A stretch of 64,000 bases of DNA from Marivita hallyeonensis (GTDB lineage: Bacteria; Pseudomonadota; Alphaproteobacteria; Rhodobacterales; Rhodobacteraceae): assembly GCF_900129875.1 (NCBI RefSeq), contig NZ_FQXC01000007.1:31539-95538 (forward strand), in the 5' to 3' direction. The position numbers were made by a program, and so were the translations under genes. Shown here piece after piece: positions 59,450 through 64,000 of this stretch. The notes beneath the pieces are model-generated. The model was not told the origin of the DNA, ran no database searches, and was given only the letters and a program-made list of their open reading frames with translations. Within the stretch, counting starts at the first letter, position 1; each line of letters starts with the position of its first letter.

Positions 59450-59977
59450 ATGCGCAACGCCATCATCGCCGCAAGCAACCGCGTTCATCTCGTCGCGCGC
59501 GGGGCCGCCGTTTTCGCCGTTTGCCTCATGTTCTTGACCGTGGTGTTGCAGATCATTGCCCGCTACGTGTTTTCCGCGCCGCCCGTCTGGACCGAGGACG
59601 TCGCCCGCTATGCCATGGTGTGGACCGGGCTGCTAGGAGCCACTTTGTCGTTCAAGACGCGCGCCGATGCGGTGCTGATGCAAAGCGTCGCGCCTGAGCG
59701 GCCTCACCTGCTGGGCCATCTTGCTGAAGCGGTTCAAAGCGCGGCGGTTCTGATCTTTGTCCTGCCAGTGGTCTATTTCTGCTTCATCGGCCTGAAAGGT
59801 GGCTTTGCCAAAGGCTACCTCGCGCGCCAAGCCGGCTTGACCGCCGACACGCTCGGCATTCCGATGGTCTGGATCTCCATGTCGGTGCCGATTGCCATGA
59901 TCATCATACTCTTGCACCTGGCTGCGCGTTGGGCCGGAGAGGACCAGATCGACACCGCAGACACGCAGCTGGACTGA
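59450..59977 (+). CDS. TRAP transporter small permease (DctQ family)
   Basis: A 175-residue protein with four hydrophobic segments (LVARGAAVFAVCLMFLTVVLQIIARYVF; WTEDVARYAMVWTGLLGA; LIFVLPVVYFCFIGL; VWISMSVPIAMIIILLHLAA). WTEDVARYAMVW is the DctQ signature. ATG at 59450, after AGGA, is preferred over an upstream TTG that lies inside the hairpin. Confidence 0.88.
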   Translation: MRNAIIAASNRVHLVARGAAVFAVCLMFLTVVLQIIARYVFSAPPVWTEDVARYAMVWTGLLGATLSFKTRADAVLMQSVAPERPHLLGHLAEAVQSAAVLIFVLPVVYFCFIGLKGGFAKGYLARQAGLTADTLGIPMVWISMSVPIAMIIILLHLAARWAGEDQIDTADTQLD

Positions 59978-60039
59978 GATCGGCCCACGTCAAGCAAGCC
60001 GGAACCACACCAGTAGACCATTTTTCAAAGAGACCTTCC

Positions 60040-61428
60040 ATGACCACGGACCCGACCGCTCAAGCCATCTCCGAACTGAAAAACCTGTTGGGCGAGCGCC
60101 TCTCAACCGGCGAGTCGATCCGGGAAATGCATGGCCGGGACGAGGCCTATTCAGCGCCCGCATTGCCGGATGCGGTCGCTTTTCCTGAAACCACCGAAGA
60201 AGTCTCCGGGATCATGAAGATCTGTTCGCGCCACGCGGTTCCGGCTGTCCCTTTCGGCATCGGCACGTCGCTCGAAGGCCACGTGATCCCGATTCACGGC
60301 GGGATCAGTGTGGACACCAGCCGCATGAATAGGATCCTCGAAATCCATGAAAGCGATTTGGACGCCGTCGTGCAGCCCGGCGTCTCGCGGACCCAACTCA
60401 ACGATGAGCTGCGCGCAACGGGCCTGATGTTCACGGTCGATCCCGGCGCGGATGCGACATTGGGGGGAATGGCTGCCACCCGAGCTTCGGGGACCAATAC
60501 CGTGCGCTACGGCACCATGCGCGAGAACGTCCTGTCGCTCGAGGTCGTGCTGCCCGATGGCACGATCATCGAAACCGGCTCTCGATCACGAAAATCCTCG
60601 GCCGGGTATGACCTGACACACCTCTTCGTTGGTTCAGAAGGCACGCTCGGCATCATCACCAGGCTGACGGTGCGCCTGTTCGGCCAGCCTGACACCATCC
60701 TGGCCGCGACATGTTCTTTCGAGACCGTCGATTACGCCGTGAACGCGGTGATCATGGCCATTCAGATGGGCATACCGATGGCGCGGATCGAATTGCTGGA
60801 CGAGGTCCAGATGAAAGGTATGAACATCTTCAACCCCGATTTGAGCCTGCCCGAAAAACCGCACCTGTTTCTGGAATTTCACGGGTCTGACACCGGCGTG
60901 AAAGAGCAGGTGGAGATGTTCGAAAGCGTCGGGGAGGAGTTCGGCGTGTCCGGCCTTCAGTGGGCCACAAATGCCGAAGATCGCAACCGGCTGTGGACTG
61001 CACGTCACAACGCCTACTACGCCGGAAAATCTCTGCGCAAAAGCTGCGAGGGTTTGATCACCGACTGCTGTGTGCCGATTTCGGCCCTGTCCGAGTGCAT
61101 CTCGCAGTCTAAGAAAATGGCCGCGGAGTCCGGCATGATCGCCCCGATTGTCGGTCATGTCGGCGACGGCAATTTCCACCTCATGATCCTGGTGGACCCG
61201 AACGACCCCGACGAACTGACGCGGGCCAAGTCACTGGCCTCGGAGGTCAACAAGCTCGCTCTGTCCTTTGGCGGGACCGTTACCGGCGAGCATGGCGTGG
61301 GCATTGGCAAGAAGCGCTACATGGAGGAAGAACACGGCGCCGCCTACGCGATCATGGCGACATTGAAGCGCGCGATTGATCCGAAAAACATCATGAATCC
61401 CGGCAAGACAGTTGAAGTTCATTTATAG
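60040..61428 (+). CDS. FAD-binding 2-hydroxyacid dehydrogenase (GlcD/D-lactate dehydrogenase type)
   Basis: A 462-residue FAD-linked oxidase. FAD_binding_4 domain (about residues 40-220: VPFGIGTSLEGHVIPIHGGISVD, VDPGADATLGGMAATRASGTNTVRYG, GYDLTHLFVGSEGTLGIIT) and the FAD-oxidase_C domain ending GTVTGEHGVGIGKKRYM. Oxidises a D-2-hydroxy acid such as D-lactate or glycolate, donating electrons to the respiratory chain. The ATG at 60040 is the only start fitting the family. It closes the operon and probably handles the hydroxy acid released by the amidase. Confidence 0.9.
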   Translation: MTTDPTAQAISELKNLLGERLSTGESIREMHGRDEAYSAPALPDAVAFPETTEEVSGIMKICSRHAVPAVPFGIGTSLEGHVIPIHGGISVDTSRMNRILEIHESDLDAVVQPGVSRTQLNDELRATGLMFTVDPGADATLGGMAATRASGTNTVRYGTMRENVLSLEVVLPDGTIIETGSRSRKSSAGYDLTHLFVGSEGTLGIITRLTVRLFGQPDTILAATCSFETVDYAVNAVIMAIQMGIPMARIELLDEVQMKGMNIFNPDLSLPEKPHLFLEFHGSDTGVKEQVEMFESVGEEFGVSGLQWATNAEDRNRLWTARHNAYYAGKSLRKSCEGLITDCCVPISALSECISQSKKMAAESGMIAPIVGHVGDGNFHLMILVDPNDPDELTRAKSLASEVNKLALSFGGTVTGEHGVGIGKKRYMEEEHGAAYAIMATLKRAIDPKNIMNPGKTVEVHL

Positions 61429-61469
61429 CCCCTGTTTCAACGAATGAACGAGGCTCGTTGAAACAGGGG
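61429..61469. repeat. Perfect 15-bp-arm hairpin after the FAD dehydrogenase gene
   Basis: CCCCTGTTTCAACGA, 11-nt loop, TCGTTGAAACAGGGG, directly after the stop codon. No T-run, but it probably ends or protects the operon mRNA. Confidence 0.7.
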
Positions 61470-61749
61470 AAAAAGGCCACTGACCGCTGACGCGATGCAT
61501 TTCTTGAGGGAAGCGTTTAGTGTTTTCACAACTCGGTTACATCGGATGACCAAAGCTACAGCAACCATTTGATGCGATTTCATCCATTTTGGAACGACTG
61601 CTTCGGCGAAACTGCAACGCAGCGAAATGCTGCTGGATCAAGAGCCGTTTGGGGCCGTCAACGGTGAAGAGAGTTTACGGCTGCGGTTAGATGCTGCGCG
61701 GCCCCCGATGGCGGCGAAGAGCCCAAACTGCAAGGTTTCTGCCGCGCGG
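61470..61749. other. Non-coding gap after the hairpin
   Basis: With the hairpin this makes 321 bp between the FAD dehydrogenase and hxlR stop codons (convergent). I see no gene or recognisable signal in the remainder. Confidence 0.5.
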
Positions 61750-62169
61750 CTAATGTCGGCTCTGCGGAACCTCCAGCATTTCCTCATGAACCCCGGTCGC
61801 GCCCCACCGAACGATTTCGGAGAGGATCGGCAGAAGAGCCTTGCCGCGCGGTGCGAGCGAGTATTCGACCTTCTTGGGCACGACCGGATACTCTTTGCGG
61901 TCGAGCAGGCCCAATTCGGTCATGTCCTTCAGTTCTCGGCTCAGGATGCGCGGCGTGATTGGCTTGCCGAGGCCCCCCTTGACCAGCGATCGCCCAATCT
62001 CGCCGAAGCGCAGCGGACCACGATGCAGCACGCAGAGAATGTGCAGCTTGTATCGGCCACCCACGATCTTGTTGAACGCAATGGCGGGGCAAAGCGTGAT
62101 ATGGCTCATGTCGAGGCCGGTCAGAAGGGAAACGCCCGGTCCCCGGTGAGTGTCGTCATCCAGCGCCAT
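61750..62169 (-). CDS. HxlR-family transcriptional regulator
   Basis: A 139-residue winged-helix regulator of the HxlR type: CPAIAFNKIVGGRYKLHILCVLHRGPLRFGEI, ITPRILSRELKDMTELGLLDRKEYPVVPKKVEYSLAPRGKALLPIL. Two cysteines lie in or near the sensor position typical for the family. GGAG lies before the ATG at 62169. Divergent from the SRPBCC gene, which it probably controls together with the TfoX-like gene. Confidence 0.9.
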   Translation of the reverse strand: MALDDDTHRGPGVSLLTGLDMSHITLCPAIAFNKIVGGRYKLHILCVLHRGPLRFGEIGRSLVKGGLGKPITPRILSRELKDMTELGLLDRKEYPVVPKKVEYSLAPRGKALLPILSEIVRWGATGVHEEMLEVPQSRH

Positions 62170-62185
62170 GAAAAATCTCCATACT

Positions 62186-62215
62186 ATCGTTTTTGTCCGT
62201 ATTTACGAAAACGTA
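62186..62215. promoter_or_regulatory. Candidate HxlR operator
   Basis: Imperfect inverted repeat CGTTTTTGT (62188-62196) and ACGAAAACG (62205-62213), 8 of 9 pairs, in the 90-bp divergent promoter between hxlR and the SRPBCC gene. Confidence 0.45.
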
Positions 62216-62259
62216 CTACCCCATGTAGCCTGTAATCAATGGCAAAGAGGAGAACTACG

Positions 62260-62748
62260 ATGACAAACACCGATACATTCGATAGCCAAGGCGAGGTGAC
62301 CGCAACAACGGACCCGAAGACCGGCGAGGTTGAAGCATCTGCTGTTTTCGGCACGACGCCTGAACGCCTGTTCCGGGCGCTTTCGACCAAGGAAATCTGT
62401 AACTGGTGGGTCCGGCCTGGAGTGTTCAACACAGAAGAATGGAGCGGCGATGTTCGGGAAGGTGGCCGTTGGGCCGCTGCGGGGATCGGCGGCGGACAGG
62501 CCTACCAACTCGAAGGTGAGTTCATCACTGTCGAGGAACCGCACAAGCTCGCACACACTTGGAAACCTGTCGGCGCACCCTTCAAGCCTGCGACACTGAC
62601 CTACGATTTGAAGCCGCAAGCGGACGGTGTTCAACTGACCCTGCGCCATAGCGGCCTGCCGAACGAGGACGTGTGCGAGAAAACTCGCGCCGGATGGGAA
62701 ACCAGCCTTATGCGGCTTCAGGATATCATCGCAGCCGAAAAGGGCTGA
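62260..62748 (+). CDS. SRPBCC/AHSA1 domain protein
   Basis: A 162-residue START-like fold protein (AHSA1 type): VEASAVFGTTPERLFRALSTKEICNWW, AYQLEGEFITVEEPHKLAHTWKP, GVQLTLRHSGLPNE, ending TSLMRLQDII. Ligand unknown. GAGGAG supports the ATG at 62260 rather than 62239. Probably co-transcribed with the TfoX-like gene 7 bp downstream. Confidence 0.88.
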   Translation: MTNTDTFDSQGEVTATTDPKTGEVEASAVFGTTPERLFRALSTKEICNWWVRPGVFNTEEWSGDVREGGRWAAAGIGGGQAYQLEGEFITVEEPHKLAHTWKPVGAPFKPATLTYDLKPQADGVQLTLRHSGLPNEDVCEKTRAGWETSLMRLQDIIAAEKG

Positions 62749-62755
62749 ACCCAGC

Positions 62756-63088
62756 ATGGCCTACGATGAAGAGGTTGCCGCCCGCGTTCGAAACGCTTTG
62801 TCGGACTTGGGCGATTTGCGGGAGCAGAAGATGATGGGGGCGCTGTGTTTCATGGTCGGCGATCATATGTGCTGCGGTGTCACCGGTGATGCGCTCATGG
62901 TCCGGGTCGGGCGTGACGACTATGAAGTTGCGCTGACCAAGGATTATGTGCGCCCGATGGAGATGGCCGGTGGGCGCAGACCGCGCGGGTTTGTACTTGT
63001 CGATCCGCCCGGCATTGAAACCGAGGAAGCTCTGGCTCGCTGGATCGGGCGCAGTCGGGATTTCGTGTCCACATTGCCAGCAAAGTAG
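62756..63088 (+). CDS. TfoX/Sxy N-terminal domain protein
   Basis: A 110-residue protein equivalent to the TfoX_N domain (RVRNALSDLGDLREQKMMGALCFMVGDHMCCGV, LMVRVGRDDYEVAL, MAGGRRPRGFVLVDPPGI). Stand-alone TfoX_N proteins are common in alphaproteobacteria and not shown to control competence. Three cysteines near residues 30-40. No C-terminal TfoX domain. Confidence 0.85.
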   Translation: MAYDEEVAARVRNALSDLGDLREQKMMGALCFMVGDHMCCGVTGDALMVRVGRDDYEVALTKDYVRPMEMAGGRRPRGFVLVDPPGIETEEALARWIGRSRDFVSTLPAK

Positions 63089-63429
63089 CGGGTTCGCTGA
63101 TCTGATTTTGAAGGAGCGGTCATTCAATTTTGAGAGGCGAAAGCCTGCTTCGTCCCGCGATGTGTCTATCCGCTGGAGCTAAGGTTCTGCATCCACAGCG
63201 AATGTCTCCTCTGACGGGCCGCGCGGCAGCATACAGGAGCCAAGGTGAAGGTCCGCTCTGGGCCGTAACCGCGGCATCGACCATGATACCGCCTTTTTGT
63301 ATCTCATTCCGAACACGCCCGAAGCAAGTGCGTTCGCGATGCTGATACTATTTCATCGGCCTTCCGCAAGCCTACTTGCAGAAAGAAATGAATAATGCAA
63401 GTATTCCTGCAAAGAGGATTGAAACTTGC
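63089..63429. other. 341-bp intergenic region with candidate RpiR operator
   Basis: No gene supported. A perfect inverted repeat TACTTGCA (63373-63380), 15-nt AT-rich spacer, TGCAAGTA (63396-63403) sits 27 bp before the next start; further TGCAA half sites follow. Likely operator of the RpiR-family gene. Confidence 0.5.
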
Positions 63430-64000
63430 ATGTCACTTATCGAAAAGATCTCTGACCAGGCGCCGAGCCTAACACCAAGCGAACGCCGGCTTGTCGAGAC
63501 GGTGATCGAAAGTCCGGCGGTGGCAGCCCTCGGGACCGCCGGCGAATTGGCCAAGTCAGTTGGTGTTCATGAAGCGACTGCATCTCGACTGGCGAGAAAG
63601 CTAGGCTACGACAGCTATGCCTCCTTCCGGGACGCGCTGCGCGAGGAATTCATTGCCACCCGCGAAACCGCCACACGGTTCGAAAAAACAATGGCAGGAA
63701 GTTCGTCGGACACGATCCTCGGCAAGCTGATGCAGGACGAAGCAAGAGCGCTGGAGCGGATCGAGGAATTCATCAGTCCCGAGCAGATCACGACAGTTGC
63801 GGATCTGCTCATGAGCGCACGCCGCATCTTTGTCTATGGCTACGGCAATGCCGAGGTTCTCGCACTGATGATGGTCAAGCGGTTCCGCCGGTTCGGTCGC
63901 GATGTCCACCAGCTAGAGACCGATCCGCGCGGCATGGCAGAGCAGATGCTGGGGCTGGTTCAGGGGGATGTCATTCTGAGTTTCGCCTTTCGTCGCGCCC
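63430..64000 (+). CDS. MurR/RpiR-family transcriptional regulator, partial
   Basis: The first 190 residues of an RpiR regulator; the gene runs off the right edge. The N-terminal HTH_6 domain (LTPSERRLVETVIESPAVAALGTAGELAKSVGVHEATASRLARKLGYDSYASFRDALREE) is complete and the SIS sugar-phosphate-binding domain begins near residue 125 (ARRIFVYGYGNAEVLALMMVKRF). These proteins usually control sugar or amino-sugar use. ATG at 63430 chosen from domain alignment; no strong ribosome-binding site is seen. Confidence 0.9.
   Translation, partial: MSLIEKISDQAPSLTPSERRLVETVIESPAVAALGTAGELAKSVGVHEATASRLARKLGYDSYASFRDALREEFIATRETATRFEKTMAGSSSDTILGKLMQDEARALERIEEFISPEQITTVADLLMSARRIFVYGYGNAEVLALMMVKRFRRFGRDVHQLETDPRGMAEQMLGLVQGDVILSFAFRRA

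Noticed and set aside
1..64000. CRISPR arrays, tRNA or rRNA genes, complete insertion sequences
   Set aside because: No regularly spaced repeats, cloverleaf-like segments, rRNA-like stretches or transposase-like proteins were recognised by eye.

Overview
The window is about 64 kb of GC-rich DNA from an alphaproteobacterium. It is most likely a member of the Rhodobacterales (Roseobacter/Paracoccus-like), judged from the fused NarK1-NarK2 transporter, a NarR-type regulator, FNR-box promoters, NnrS/NnrU, several TRAP transporters and an intact repABC replication module. The repABC genes, a VirD1/VirD2/VirD4-like mobilisation set and an exact IncP/Ti-type nic core indicate that this is part of a large conjugative or mobilisable plasmid (or chromid), not ordinary chromosome. 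The species assignment is inference.

Layout. (1) 1-16.8 kb is a nitrate-respiration island: hemN (cut by the left edge), then one long leftward operon narK-narG-narH-narJ-narI-parvulin-hemerythrin-carbonic anhydrase-moeA-DUF2478, with the divergent regulator narR, a carboxymuconolactone-decarboxylase-like protein, a tandem DUF6455 pair and a CBS-domain protein. FNR-type TTGAT-N4-ATCAA boxes sit in front of narK, narR and the CBS gene, with weaker ones before the DUF6455 pair and hemN. (2) 16.8-21.1 kb is a nitric-oxide stress module: NsrR and a DUF6522-like protein rightward, and a leftward operon of truncated haemoglobin, RIC-like hemerythrin, 5-formyl-THF cyclo-ligase, NnrS and NnrU, with a perfect 23-bp palindrome between them. 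(3) 21.1-31.9 kb is plasmid backbone: small conserved plasmid proteins, a second large ParB-like protein, DUF736, repA-repB-repC with a predicted 56-nt counter-transcribed RNA, a DUF4143 ATPase and an ArdC-type antirestriction protein. The leaders in this part hold several perfect hairpins.

(4) 32.4-47.3 kb is a catabolic cargo cluster: acyl-CoA dehydrogenase, three SDRs, 2-keto-4-pentenoate hydratase, a BKACE (beta-keto acid cleavage) enzyme, two MDR oxidoreductases, a VOC protein, a complete TRAP transporter, a NahR-like LysR regulator, an FAH-family hydrolase and an acyl-CoA ligase. All three divergent promoters of this cluster carry the same dyad (consensus AATGATGGGATCATT), which suggests a single LysR regulon. 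The substrate cannot be read from sequence. (5) 47.8-54.1 kb returns to backbone: DUF2958 and small plasmid proteins, a candidate oriT, a VirD1/MobC-like protein, a VirD2-family relaxase and a VirD4/TraG coupling protein. No mating-pair-formation genes are visible. (6) 54.5-61.4 kb is a second catabolic operon: LysR, amidase, a TRAP transporter in the unusual order M-P-Q, and an FAD-linked 2-hydroxyacid dehydrogenase. (7) 61.7-64.0 kb holds an HxlR regulator divergent from an SRPBCC protein and a TfoX-like protein, then an RpiR-family regulator cut by the right edge.

Together the genes describe a transmissible replicon that lets its host respire nitrate, survive the nitric oxide this produces, and take up and degrade organic acids or amides. 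The most interesting new possibilities are the single-operator catabolic regulon, the NarR/FNR-linked DUF6455 pair, the NO-stress operon containing a folate enzyme, and the hairpin-rich leaders of plasmid genes whose template strand is the predicted transferred strand.
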